Source: Herbiconiux oxytropis
GTDB taxonomy: Bacteria; Actinomycetota; Actinomycetes; Actinomycetales; Microbacteriaceae
NCBI RefSeq assembly: GCF_024979315.1
Contig: NZ_JANLCK010000008.1
Coordinates: 62,001 to 126,000 of the forward strand
Direction: 5' to 3'
DNA: 64,000 bases
Shown: positions 14,798 to 25,195 of the stretch, piece by piece
Numbering within the stretch: the stretch's first letter is position 1
Layout of the letters: each line of letters begins with the position of its first letter
Notes under the pieces: model-generated
What the model was told of the DNA's origin: nothing
What the model saw: the letters and a program-made list of their open reading frames with translations, nothing else
Databases searched by the model: none
Translations under genes and position numbers: made by a program

Positions 14798-16987
14798 ATG
14801 ACGCACACGGTCGAGAACACAACCACGGCACCCAGCACCGACGAAGCGGTCGAGGTGATCGAGAACGACCTCGACGAGAGCGCTCGCGTGCCCCGCAAGG
14901 GCGGCCGCGACAAGAGCGGCGCGAAGTCCGAGCGCTCCGACGTGGTGGTGGCGCGCACCGACGTGGAGTGGCTCGGCCGCTACCTGCTCGGCACCTGGGC
15001 CGACGTGCGTCTGGCCTCCCGCGAGCTGACGGCCCGGCCGGAGATGCAGCGGATCGAGGGCCAGACGATGGCCGACCACCGCGAGCGGGTCTTCGGCCAG
15101 CTGAAGCTGCTCGTCGAGGACGGCGCCGTGCACCGCGCCTTCCCCAAGGAGCAGGGTGGCGAGGACGACCACGGCGGCAACATCGCGGGCTTCGAGGAGC
15201 TCGTGACCGCCGACCCGAGCCTGCAGATCAAGTCGGGCGTGCAGTGGGGCCTGTTCGGCGCGGCCGTGCTGCACCTCGGCACCGCCTACCACCACGAGAC
15301 CTTCCTGCCCGCCATCATGAGCCTCGAGGTGCCCGGCGCCTTCGCCATGACCGAGACCGGGCACGGATCCGACGTGGCCGCCATCGGCACCACCGCCACC
15401 TACGACGAGGCGAGCCACGAGTTCGTGCTCGACACCCCCTTCCGCGGAGCCTGGAAGGACTACCTCGGCAATGCCGCCAAGGACGGTCTCGCCGCCGTGG
15501 TCTTCGCCCAGCTCGTGACCAAGAACGTCAACCACGGCGTGCACGCCTTCTATGTGCCGCTGCGCGATCCGGCGACAGGTGAGTTCCTGCCCGGCATCGG
15601 CGGGGAGGACGACGGGCTGAAGGGCGGCCTCAACGGCATCGACAACGGCCGGCTGCACTTCACCGGCGTGCGGGTTCCCCGCGCCAACCTGCTCAACCGC
15701 TACGGCGACGTGGCGGAGGACGGCACCTACTCGAGCCCCATCGAGAGCCCCGGCCGCCGCTTCTTCACCATGCTCGGCACCCTCGTGCAGGGCCGCGTCT
15801 CGCTCGACGGCGCCTCGGTGGCCGCCGCGAAGATCGCCCTCACCATCGCGGTCACCTACGGCAACGAGCGCCGCCAGTTCACCGCAGGCAGCGACACCGA
15901 CGAGGAGGTGCTGCTCGACTACCAGCTGCACCAGAAGCGGCTCATGCCCAAGCTCGCCACCACCTACGCTGCGAGCTTCGCGCACGAGCAGCTGCTCACG
16001 AAATTCGACCAGGTGTTCTCCGGTGCCGCCGACACCGACGACGACAGGCAGGATCTCGAGACCCTCGCCGCGGCCCTCAAGCCGCTCAGCACCTGGCACG
16101 CCCTCGAGACCCTGCAGGAGGCGCGCGAAGCCTGCGGGGGCGCCGGATTCCTCGCCGAGAACCGTCTGGTGGGCCTCCGCGCCGACCTCGACATCTACGC
16201 GACGTTCGAGGGCGACAACCACGTGCTCCTGCAGCTCGTGGCCAAGCGCCTCCTCAGCGACTACAGCCGCCGCTTCGCCAAGGCCGACTTCGGCGTGCTC
16301 GCGCGCTACGTGGTGGAGCAGGCCTCGGATCGTGCGGTGCACGGCTCCGGGCTGCGCTCGCTCGCGCAGCGCGTGGCCGACTTCGGCTCCACCGCCCGCT
16401 CGGTCGGGCAGCTGCGCGATCCCGATGCGCAGCGACAGCTGCTCACCGACCGAGTCGAGACGATGGTGGGGGATGTCGCCGCGAAGCTCCGCCCCGCGTC
16501 GAAGCTCTCGCAGAAGGCCGCCGCCGACCTCTTCAACCAGCACCAGGTCGAGATCATCGAGGCCGCGCGTGCCCACGCCGAGCTGCTGCAGTGGGAGGCC
16601 TTCACCCAGGCCGTCGAGGGCGACGCCGGAGCCCACGGCGTCGGTGCGGGCATGGATGACGGTACGCGCGTGGTGCTGACCTGGCTCCGCGACCTCTTCG
16701 GTCTCGGCCTCGTCGAGAAGCACCTCGCCTGGTACCTGCTGAACGGTCGGCTCTCGCCCCAGCGCGCCCAGGCCGTCGGCCAGTACACGCAGCGCCTCTC
16801 GGCCCGCATCCGCCCGCACGCCCAAGATCTCGTGAAGGCGTTCGGTTACGGGCCGGCCCACACCCGCGCGGCCATCGCCACCGGCGCCGAGAAGACCCGC
16901 CAGGCCGAGGCCCGCGACCACTACCGCGACGCCCGCGCGGCCGGCACCCTCCCCGCCCCCGAGAAGAAGCCCAAGGTGCGCCGGTAG
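14798..16987 (+). CDS. Acyl-CoA oxidase / acyl-CoA dehydrogenase family protein
   Basis: A 729-residue flavoprotein of acyl-CoA oxidase type, expected to introduce an alpha,beta double bond into acyl-CoA and pass electrons to oxygen or an acceptor. The flavin motif FAMTETGHGSDVAAIG (about residue 185) and the C-terminal block ACGGAGFLAENRLVGLRAD followed by TFEGDNHVLLQLVAK (with the catalytic Glu of the family) are characteristic. Length and the ACOX-like C-terminal domain separate it from 380-residue dehydrogenases. Of two adjacent ATGs, the second (14798) lies 6 nt after GAGG and is preferred. It appears monocistronic. Confidence 0.88.
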   Translation: MTHTVENTTTAPSTDEAVEVIENDLDESARVPRKGGRDKSGAKSERSDVVVARTDVEWLGRYLLGTWADVRLASRELTARPEMQRIEGQTMADHRERVFGQLKLLVEDGAVHRAFPKEQGGEDDHGGNIAGFEELVTADPSLQIKSGVQWGLFGAAVLHLGTAYHHETFLPAIMSLEVPGAFAMTETGHGSDVAAIGTTATYDEASHEFVLDTPFRGAWKDYLGNAAKDGLAAVVFAQLVTKNVNHGVHAFYVPLRDPATGEFLPGIGGEDDGLKGGLNGIDNGRLHFTGVRVPRANLLNRYGDVAEDGTYSSPIESPGRRFFTMLGTLVQGRVSLDGASVAAAKIALTIAVTYGNERRQFTAGSDTDEEVLLDYQLHQKRLMPKLATTYAASFAHEQLLTKFDQVFSGAADTDDDRQDLETLAAALKPLSTWHALETLQEAREACGGAGFLAENRLVGLRADLDIYATFEGDNHVLLQLVAKRLLSDYSRRFAKADFGVLARYVVEQASDRAVHGSGLRSLAQRVADFGSTARSVGQLRDPDAQRQLLTDRVETMVGDVAAKLRPASKLSQKAAADLFNQHQVEIIEAARAHAELLQWEAFTQAVEGDAGAHGVGAGMDDGTRVVLTWLRDLFGLGLVEKHLAWYLLNGRLSPQRAQAVGQYTQRLSARIRPHAQDLVKAFGYGPAHTRAAIATGAEKTRQAEARDHYRDARAAGTLPAPEKKPKVRR

Positions 16988-17076
16988 GAGGTGCCGCCCG
17001 CCCCACTGGTACCCGGGTACCAGAGCCCCGCCCCACGTCGGCACCCGCGGCCGACGATCGGGCGGGGCTCTCTTCG

Positions 17077-17082
17077 TAGCGT
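17077..17082 (+). promoter_or_regulatory. -10 box upstream of the ABC exporter operon
   Basis: TAGCGT within TAGCGTGGGA, the same decamer as at 14751. The transcript would have a leader of about 50 nt before the GTG at 17137. Confidence 0.4.
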
Positions 17083-17136
17083 GGGAGAGGTGGCGCAGAC
17101 GCGCCTCTCGAACAACTCGAACAAGCGGGGACGACA

Positions 17137-18120
17137 GTGATCGAAGCGACGACCTTGACCAAGCGCTACGGCGCCAAGACAGCGGTGGACGGGGTGAGCT
17201 TCGCGGTGCGCCCGGGGCTCGTGACCGGGTTCCTGGGGCCCAACGGCGCCGGGAAGTCCACCACGATGCGCATGATCGTGGGCCTCGACCGCCCCACGAG
17301 CGGTCGAGTGACCGTGAACGGCATGCCCTACGCCGAGCACCGCTCGCCCCTGCACGAGGTGGGGGCCCTGCTCGAGGCGAAGGCCGTGCACACCGGCCGG
17401 AGCGCCCGCAACCATCTGCGTGCGCTCGCGGCGACCCACGGCATCCCGCGCCGCCGCGTCGACGAGGTCATCGACCTCACGGGGCTGCACTCGGTGGCCG
17501 GCCGCCGTGTGGGCGGCTTCTCGCTCGGCATGGGCCAGCGGCTCGGCATCGCTGCGGCGCTCCTCGGCGACCCGGCCACGCTCATCCTCGACGAGCCCGT
17601 CAACGGCCTCGACCCCGAGGGCGTGCTCTGGGTGCGCGGCTTCGTGCGGCAGTTCGCCGCCGAGGGCCGCACCGTGCTGCTCTCCAGCCACCTGATGAGC
17701 GAGATGGCGCTGACCGCCGACCACATCATCGTGATCGGCAAGGGCCGGGTGATCGCGGATGCGCCGGTGGGCGACATCGTCGGCTCGACGAAGACCTACG
17801 TGCGGGTACGGAGCCCTCGGATCGACGAGATCGCACGCCGGCTCGGTCAGCCCGACGTCGAGGTCACGAGCACCGCCGCCGACACCATCGAGGTGCGAGG
17901 CATCACGGCCGAGGTGATCGGCGACGCCGCCCTGCAGCTCGGGGTGGCGCTGCACGAGCTCACCGAGATCACCGGATCGCTCGAGGACGCCTACATGGAC
18001 CTCACGCGCGACGAGGTCGAGTACCGCACCACCGTGGGCGCCTCCGCAGCTTCCGCAGCCTCCGCCGGCCCGTCCGCCCCCTCTGCAGCATCCGCGTCGA
18101 CCGAAGGAGCCCTCCGATGA
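17137..18120 (+). CDS. ABC transporter ATP-binding protein (DrrA/CcmA type)
   Basis: A 327-residue ATPase of a probable exporter. Walker A GPNGAGKST is near residue 37, the signature FSLGMGQRLG near 130, Walker B LILDEPVNGLDPEG near 152 and the H-loop SSHLMSE near 190. A C-terminal domain of about 90 residues is followed by an Ala/Ser/Pro-rich tail. The gene starts at GTG 17137. Its stop overlaps the permease ATG (ATGA), so the pair is translationally coupled. The sensor kinase and response regulator downstream suggest a signal-responsive export system for lipids, peptides or drugs. Confidence 0.92.
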   Translation: MIEATTLTKRYGAKTAVDGVSFAVRPGLVTGFLGPNGAGKSTTMRMIVGLDRPTSGRVTVNGMPYAEHRSPLHEVGALLEAKAVHTGRSARNHLRALAATHGIPRRRVDEVIDLTGLHSVAGRRVGGFSLGMGQRLGIAAALLGDPATLILDEPVNGLDPEGVLWVRGFVRQFAAEGRTVLLSSHLMSEMALTADHIIVIGKGRVIADAPVGDIVGSTKTYVRVRSPRIDEIARRLGQPDVEVTSTAADTIEVRGITAEVIGDAALQLGVALHELTEITGSLEDAYMDLTRDEVEYRTTVGASAASAASAGPSAPSAASASTEGALR

Positions 18121-18938
18121 CCGCCACCGTGACCGGGCCCGCCGTGGCCCGCCTCTCGCACCAGCCCCTCCCGGAGGCCAGGCTCGGCTTCGGCGGCGTG
18201 CTGAGGAGCGAGTGGATCAAGCTCACGACCGTGCGCTCGACCGTCTGGGCCTACGCGATCATCTTCCTCCTCCAGCTCGGCATGGGCGCCGTGATCGTGC
18301 TCTCCCAGCCCGAGGAGTACCTCGAAGCGTCGGCCCCCGCAGACGTCGCGGTCTTCTCGGCGAGCCTCGGGGTGATGCTCAACCAGCTCGTGATCTCGGT
18401 GCTCGGCGTGCTCGTGATCACCGGCGAGTACGGCACCGGGCAGATCCGCTCGAGCCTCACCGCCGTGCCGAGGCGGCTCCCCGTGCTCTGGGGCAAGGCG
18501 ATCGTCTTCGGCGTCACGAGCTTCGTCGTGGGAATCGTCTCGGTGCTGGCCTCGTTCGGGCTGAACGCCGTGCTGCTGCAGTCGCGCGGGGTCTCCGTGA
18601 CCCTGTTCGACGCCGAGGTGTGGCCCTACCTCGTGGGGGCCGCCGGCTACCTCGCCCTGGTGGGCCTCATCGCCTTCTTCCTGGGCGCCCTCATCCGCCA
18701 CACCGCGGGCGGTGTCGCTGCGGCCATGGGTCTCATCCTCGTGGTGCCGAGCGTGCTCGGGTTCATCAGCGCCGAGTGGGTCACCGTGCTCGGGCAGTGG
18801 CTGCCTATGAGCGTCGGGCAGAACCTGTTCTTCCCGGCCACCGTCTTCCAGCCCTGGCAGGCGATCCTCGTTATGCTCGGGTGGATCGCGGTCGTGGCCG
18901 TTCCCGCTGCGATCCTGCTGAAGCGCCGCGACGCCTGA
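18117..18938 (+). CDS. ABC transporter permease
   Basis: A 273-residue membrane protein with about six hydrophobic segments. A soluble N-terminus of about 28 residues precedes SEWIKLTTVRSTVWAY, which is typical of ABC-2 permeases in Actinobacteria. It pairs with the ATPase immediately upstream (ATGA overlap) and would form the membrane channel. The substrate is not evident. Confidence 0.88.
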   Translation: MTATVTGPAVARLSHQPLPEARLGFGGVLRSEWIKLTTVRSTVWAYAIIFLLQLGMGAVIVLSQPEEYLEASAPADVAVFSASLGVMLNQLVISVLGVLVITGEYGTGQIRSSLTAVPRRLPVLWGKAIVFGVTSFVVGIVSVLASFGLNAVLLQSRGVSVTLFDAEVWPYLVGAAGYLALVGLIAFFLGALIRHTAGGVAAAMGLILVVPSVLGFISAEWVTVLGQWLPMSVGQNLFFPATVFQPWQAILVMLGWIAVVAVPAAILLKRRDA

Positions 18939-18954
18939 TCGGCCGGGGCAGAGG

Positions 18955-20265
18955 GTGCGAGCAGAAGGAGGGGAGACGCGTCTGAGCGAGGATCTGCGTC
19001 TCCCGAAGCCCCCCGGCTTCATCCGCTCGTACTTCAACCGGTTCCCGTGGGTGCTCGACAGCCTCATCGCCGCGGGCTACGTGGTGCCGATGGGGGCGGT
19101 CTCGCTCGTCGCCTTCGTCGCCTCGCTGTTCGGGGCGTCGCCGTTCACCGACGACCCGATCCGCAGCACCCCCGTCTGGGGCCTGCTCATGCTCTACACG
19201 ACGGCGGCCGTGACGGTGGGACTCCTGTTCCGCCGTCACGTGCCGTTCGTCACCGCCACGATCTGCGCGGCGGCGATGCTGGTCTCGGCGCCCGTGACGA
19301 ACCAGATCGACGCCGTGCCGATGATGTTCGCGCTCTATGCGCTCGCCGTGTACCGCTCGGCCAGGGCGGCGTGGCTCTGGACACTCATCGCGTCTGCGGT
19401 GGGCATCGCCTCGACGGTGCTCTCCGATCCCTTCGACCTCGCGTCGATCGTGGGCTACGGCCTGCTCATGACGATGCTCATGACCATCGCCACCCTCGTG
19501 GGCATCACCTTCGGCAACCGGCGCCGCTACATCCAGGCGCTGCTCGACCGGGCCCAGCAGCTCGCCAGGGAGCGCGACCAGCAGGCCCAGCTGGCGGCCG
19601 CCGCCGAGAGGGCCCGGATCGCCCGCGAGATGCACGACATCGTGGCGCACTCGCTCACCGTGATCGTGGCCCTCTCCGACGGCGCGGAGGCGAGCATCGA
19701 GCGCTCGCCCGAGACCGCCAAGGAGGCGGTGCGGCAGACCGGCATCACGGCCAGGCGCGCGCTCACCGACGTGCGGCGCTCCTTGGGCGTGCTCACCGAG
19801 CCCGACGGTCGCGGCGGCGGCGCAGCGCCGATCGCACCCCAGCCGGGGCTCGCCGACCTCCCCGAGCTCATCGCCTCGTTCCGGGCCGCGGGTCTGCCGG
19901 TGCGCTTCACGACCTCGGGAGAGCCACCGGCCGATCTCCCCCTGCAGGTGACGGTGTTCCGCGTGGTGCAGGAAGCCCTCACGAACGCCCTTCGCTACGC
20001 CGTGCAGGTGACCGCCGTCGACGTCGTGCTCCGCTACGTGGGCACACCGGGAGGCGGATCGGCCGTCTCGATCGAGGTGACCGACGACGGCGTCGACCCC
20101 GGCCGCGGCGCCTCCTCGGCCGGATCCGGTCGCGGCCTCATCGGTATGCGCGAGCGCGTGGCCGTCTACGGCGGCACCGTGAGTGCGGGCCCGGCCGGCA
20201 GCCGCGGCTGGCGCGTGAACGCCACCCTGCCCTCGACCCCTCACGACCCCGGAGGCCCACGATGA
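18955..20265 (+). CDS. Sensor histidine kinase (NarL/DesK type)
   Basis: A 436-residue kinase with an N-terminal membrane domain of five or six helices, a dimerisation and phosphoacceptor segment AREMHDIVAHSL (His about residue 227) and a HATPase_c domain with NALRYA and the G-box GRGLIGMRERV. It autophosphorylates and passes phosphate to the regulator encoded next (ATGA overlap). The start is unusual. A strong Shine-Dalgarno AAGGAGGGGAG (18965-18975) lies inside the reading frame set by GTG 18955, and the next properly spaced in-frame codon is CTG 18982, preceding SEDLRLPKPPG. Translation may begin at that CTG. Confidence 0.9.
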   Translation: MRAEGGETRLSEDLRLPKPPGFIRSYFNRFPWVLDSLIAAGYVVPMGAVSLVAFVASLFGASPFTDDPIRSTPVWGLLMLYTTAAVTVGLLFRRHVPFVTATICAAAMLVSAPVTNQIDAVPMMFALYALAVYRSARAAWLWTLIASAVGIASTVLSDPFDLASIVGYGLLMTMLMTIATLVGITFGNRRRYIQALLDRAQQLARERDQQAQLAAAAERARIAREMHDIVAHSLTVIVALSDGAEASIERSPETAKEAVRQTGITARRALTDVRRSLGVLTEPDGRGGGAAPIAPQPGLADLPELIASFRAAGLPVRFTTSGEPPADLPLQVTVFRVVQEALTNALRYAVQVTAVDVVLRYVGTPGGGSAVSIEVTDDGVDPGRGASSAGSGRGLIGMRERVAVYGGTVSAGPAGSRGWRVNATLPSTPHDPGGPR

Positions 20266-20984
20266 CCGATTCGACACCCGCCCCCGCCCCCGCCCCTGCA
20301 GCCGCACCGCGCATCCGCCTGCTGCTCGTCGACGACCAGCAGCTGATCCGGCTCGGGATGCGCATGGTGCTCGAGGCCGACCCCGGCTTCGAGGTGGTGG
20401 GCGAGGCCGGTGACGGCCACGAGGCGCTCGCCGCTGTGGCCAGGCTGAGGCCCGACGTCGTGCTGATGGACGTGCGGATGCCCGGCATGGACGGCATCGA
20501 GGCCACCCGCCGGGTGGTCGAGGCGCACCCGGAGAGCCGCATCATCATCCTCACCACCTTCGACCTCGACGAGTACGCCTTCGCGGGGCTGAACGCCGGC
20601 GCCAGCGGCTTCCTGCTGAAGGATGCGCAGCCGGCCGAGCTCGCCGCGGCCATCCGCGCGGTCGCCTCGGGCGACGCGGCCGTGTCGCCGCGCGTCACCC
20701 GCAAGCTCCTCGAGCTCTTCGGGCCGCAGCTGCCCTCCGGTGCGCCGGGAGGCGCGGCGGCCGACACCGCCCCGGCACCGGACCAGCGCTTCGCGAGCCT
20801 CACCGAACGCGAGCGGGACGTGCTCGTGGCCATGGCCGAGGGGCTCACGAACACCGAGATCGCCGCCCGGTTCTACCTCTCCGAGTCGACCGTGAAGACC
20901 CACGTGGGCCGCGTGCTCCTGAAGCTCGAGCTGCGGGATCGCGTGCAGGCGGTCATCTACGCGTACGGTGCGGGACTGGTGTGA
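20262..20984 (+). CDS. LuxR/NarL-family response regulator
   Basis: A 240-residue two-domain regulator. The receiver domain has acidic residues in LLVDDQQ, the phosphoacceptor Asp (about residue 70) in VVLMDVRMPGMDG, and Thr and Lys in ILTTF and LLKDA. The C-terminal LuxR helix-turn-helix reads LTERERDVLVAMAEGLTN followed by STVKTHVGRVLLKL. GGAGG sits 6 nt before the ATG, and the start overlaps the kinase stop. It probably controls the upstream ABC exporter, as in many actinobacterial kinase-regulator-ABC sets. Confidence 0.94.
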   Translation: MTDSTPAPAPAPAAAPRIRLLLVDDQQLIRLGMRMVLEADPGFEVVGEAGDGHEALAAVARLRPDVVLMDVRMPGMDGIEATRRVVEAHPESRIIILTTFDLDEYAFAGLNAGASGFLLKDAQPAELAAAIRAVASGDAAVSPRVTRKLLELFGPQLPSGAPGGAAADTAPAPDQRFASLTERERDVLVAMAEGLTNTEIAARFYLSESTVKTHVGRVLLKLELRDRVQAVIYAYGAGLV

Positions 20985-20996
20985 GCCCGGCCGCGC

Positions 20997-21002
20997 TAAT
21001 CT
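20997..21002 (+). promoter_or_regulatory. -10 box upstream of the DUF808 gene
   Basis: TAATCT between the response regulator stop and the DUF808 start. It leaves a leader of about 30 nt with CCAGGAGAAG as ribosome binding site. Confidence 0.35.
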
Positions 21003-21038
21003 GGAGACCGACCACCCCCTGATCCAGGAGAAGCGAAC

Positions 21039-21932
21039 ATGTCGGTAGGCCTCCTCGCCGTGGTGGATGACATCCTCACCGCCGCTCTCAAAGCGAGCGC
21101 CAAGACGGCCGGCGTCGTGATCGACGACGCGGCCGTGACCCCGCAGTACGTGCAGGGCCTCACGCCCGCCCGCGAGCTGCCTGTGGTCTGGCGGATCGCC
21201 CTCGGCAGCCTGTTCAACAAGTTCGTCATCATCATCCCGCTCGCCCTGCTGCTCTCGGCGTTCGCGCCCTGGGTGCTGCCGTTCCTGCTCATCATCGGCG
21301 GCACCTACCTGTGCTTCGAGGGCGCCGAGAAGGTCACCGAGTGGTTCGGGGTGCACCACGGCGGCCACGACGAAGGGGCGCGCGACGAGAAGAAGCTCGT
21401 CTTCGGCGCCATCCGCACCGACCTCATCCTGAGCACCGAGATCATGCTCATCGCGCTCGCGAGCCTCGACCCCGATTTCGGCATCTGGATGACCCTCGGC
21501 GCGCTCGCCGTGATCGGCCTCGGCATGACCGCGCTCGTCTACGGCGCCGTGGCGCTGCTGGTGAAGATCGACGACGTCGGCCTCCGCCTGATGAAGAGCC
21601 CCTCGCGGAAGGTGCGCCGCACCGGCGCGCGGATCGTGGCCTCGATGCCCGCGGTGTTCCGCGTGATCAGCATCGTGGGCACCGTCGCGATGCTCTGGGT
21701 GGGTGGGCACCTCGTGATCGCCAACCTCGCCGAGACCTTCTGGCACGGGCCCCACGACCTCGTGCACGTGGTCACCCACGCCGTCGAGGCGGCCGGGCCC
21801 GTGGTGGTCTGGATCGCCGACACCGCGATGTCGGCCGTGTTCGGGCTCGTGCTCGGCATGCTCATCGTGCTCGTGATCGCGGGCATCCGGCGCGTGCTGC
21901 CGAAGAAGCAGACCGCGGCCGCCGCACACTGA
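21039..21932 (+). CDS. DUF808 (YedI-like) membrane protein
   Basis: A 297-residue integral membrane protein with the conserved start SVGLLAVVDDILTAALKASAKTAGVVIDDAAVTPQYV (shown in parts: LLAVVDDI and KTAGVVIDDAAVTP), the motif YLCFEGAEKVTEW and repeated hydrophobic segments. It matches DUF808/YedI, a family of unknown function. It has a good ribosome binding site 6-9 nt before the ATG. deoA begins 16 nt downstream, so the two may be co-transcribed. Confidence 0.9.
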   Translation: MSVGLLAVVDDILTAALKASAKTAGVVIDDAAVTPQYVQGLTPARELPVVWRIALGSLFNKFVIIIPLALLLSAFAPWVLPFLLIIGGTYLCFEGAEKVTEWFGVHHGGHDEGARDEKKLVFGAIRTDLILSTEIMLIALASLDPDFGIWMTLGALAVIGLGMTALVYGAVALLVKIDDVGLRLMKSPSRKVRRTGARIVASMPAVFRVISIVGTVAMLWVGGHLVIANLAETFWHGPHDLVHVVTHAVEAAGPVVVWIADTAMSAVFGLVLGMLIVLVIAGIRRVLPKKQTAAAAH

Positions 21933-21948
21933 ACTCGGAAGGACCCCC

Positions 21949-23292
21949 ATGTTCCAAGCCCAGGAAGTGCTCCGCAGGAAGCGCGACGGCCTCGAGCTCT
22001 CGACCGAGGAGATCCGCTCGTTCGTGGCCGGCATCGGCACGGGGGAGGTGGGTGAGGCGCAGATCGGCGCCTACACGATGGCCACCTACCTCAACGGCAT
22101 GACGACCCGCGAGATCGTCGACCTCGTGCTCGCCATGCGCGACTCCGGCACGGTGGCCGACTGGGAGGCCGCGGGCGTCGACCACGCGCGCGTGATCGAG
22201 AAGCACTCCTCGGGTGGGGTCGGCGACGAGAAGATCACGCTGCTCGTGGTGCCGATCGTGGCGGCCGCCGGCGTCTTCATCCCGAACATGTCGGCCTGGG
22301 GGCTCGACTACTGCCCCGGCGAGATCGACATGCTCGACTCGGTCCCCGGCTACGACGGCGCACCGAGCGTGCAGACCTTCGTCGAGACCGTCGCCCGCAC
22401 GGGCGGCGCGATCATCGGCCCGAGCCCCGACCTCGCGCCGGCCGACGGCACCATCTTCAAGGTGCGCGACACCACGGCCACGGTCGAGAGCGTGGCGCTC
22501 ATCACGGGCTCGATCATGTCGAAGAAGCTCGCGGCGAACCCGTCTGGCGTCGTGATCTCGGTGGGCTGCGGCACGGGCGCCTTCATGCACACGCTCGACC
22601 GGGCCAGGGAGCTCGCGCACTCGATGTCGAACGTGGCGACCGGCGCCGGCATCCCGAGCGTCATCATGATCACGGAGCTCAACTCGGTGCTCGGCACGAC
22701 CGTCGGCAGCGCAGTCGAGATGATCGAGACGGTCGACTTCCTCACGGGTGCCGAGCGCGACGCCCGGGTGCTCGAGCTCGTGCTCGAGCTCACCTCCGAG
22801 ATCATCGTGCTGGCCGGGCTCGCCGCTGGGCTCGACGAGGCCCGCGCGATCGCCCTCGAGCAGCTCGAGTCGGGCCGGGCGGCGGCCAAGTTCGGCGAGA
22901 TCATGACGGCGCAGGGATGCCCCGCCGACTTCGTCGAGAACGCGCGCGATCACCTGCCCTCGGCCGCCGTCATCCGCCCGGTCGAGCCCACCACGGCGGG
23001 GCACCTCGCCTCGATGGACACGACCGACGTGGGGCTCACGCTCGTGGAGCTCGGCGGCGGGCGGCAGAAGCCCGAGGACGACATCGACTTCACCGTGGGC
23101 TTCAGCCGCTTCGCCCAGCTCGGCGACGCTGTCGGCCCGGGCGCGCCGATCTGCGTGCTGCACGCCCGCAGCGAGGCCGAGTGGGAGCGGGGGGCGGCTC
23201 GGATCCGGGCCGCTGTGACCGTCACCGCCGAGCCGGCCGCGCCCGCGCTGCCGATCATCATCGAGAAGATCGCGGCCGACCCGCGCGGCTGA
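21949..23292 (+). CDS. deoA: Thymidine/pyrimidine-nucleoside phosphorylase-like protein with an altered phosphate loop
   Basis: A 447-residue member of glycosyltransferase family 3. The pyrimidine-binding residues known from E. coli thymidine phosphorylase (Arg171, Ser186, Lys190) are conserved as R173, S188 and K192 in VRDTTATV and GSIMSKK. The segment EKHSSGGVGD also keeps the catalytic Lys-His. In contrast, the normally invariant glycine/threonine loop (SGRGLGHTGGTLDKLES) reads SAWGLDYCPGEIDMLDS here (residues 115-131), so the Thr that contacts phosphate is Glu. The enzyme may use another substrate or have reduced phosphorolysis; the gene symbol is given by family only. Confidence 0.8.
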   Translation: MFQAQEVLRRKRDGLELSTEEIRSFVAGIGTGEVGEAQIGAYTMATYLNGMTTREIVDLVLAMRDSGTVADWEAAGVDHARVIEKHSSGGVGDEKITLLVVPIVAAAGVFIPNMSAWGLDYCPGEIDMLDSVPGYDGAPSVQTFVETVARTGGAIIGPSPDLAPADGTIFKVRDTTATVESVALITGSIMSKKLAANPSGVVISVGCGTGAFMHTLDRARELAHSMSNVATGAGIPSVIMITELNSVLGTTVGSAVEMIETVDFLTGAERDARVLELVLELTSEIIVLAGLAAGLDEARAIALEQLESGRAAAKFGEIMTAQGCPADFVENARDHLPSAAVIRPVEPTTAGHLASMDTTDVGLTLVELGGGRQKPEDDIDFTVGFSRFAQLGDAVGPGAPICVLHARSEAEWERGAARIRAAVTVTAEPAAPALPIIIEKIAADPRG

Positions 23293-23341
23293 ACCCCCGC
23301 GGCTGAACCCCCGGGGCTGAGCCGGCGCGGCCGAGCAGCAA

Positions 23342-25155
<1,814 letters not shown>

Positions 25156-25195
25156 CGCCTGCTGCCGGCACCCGACCGGGCGGCTGCAGCGCGCG

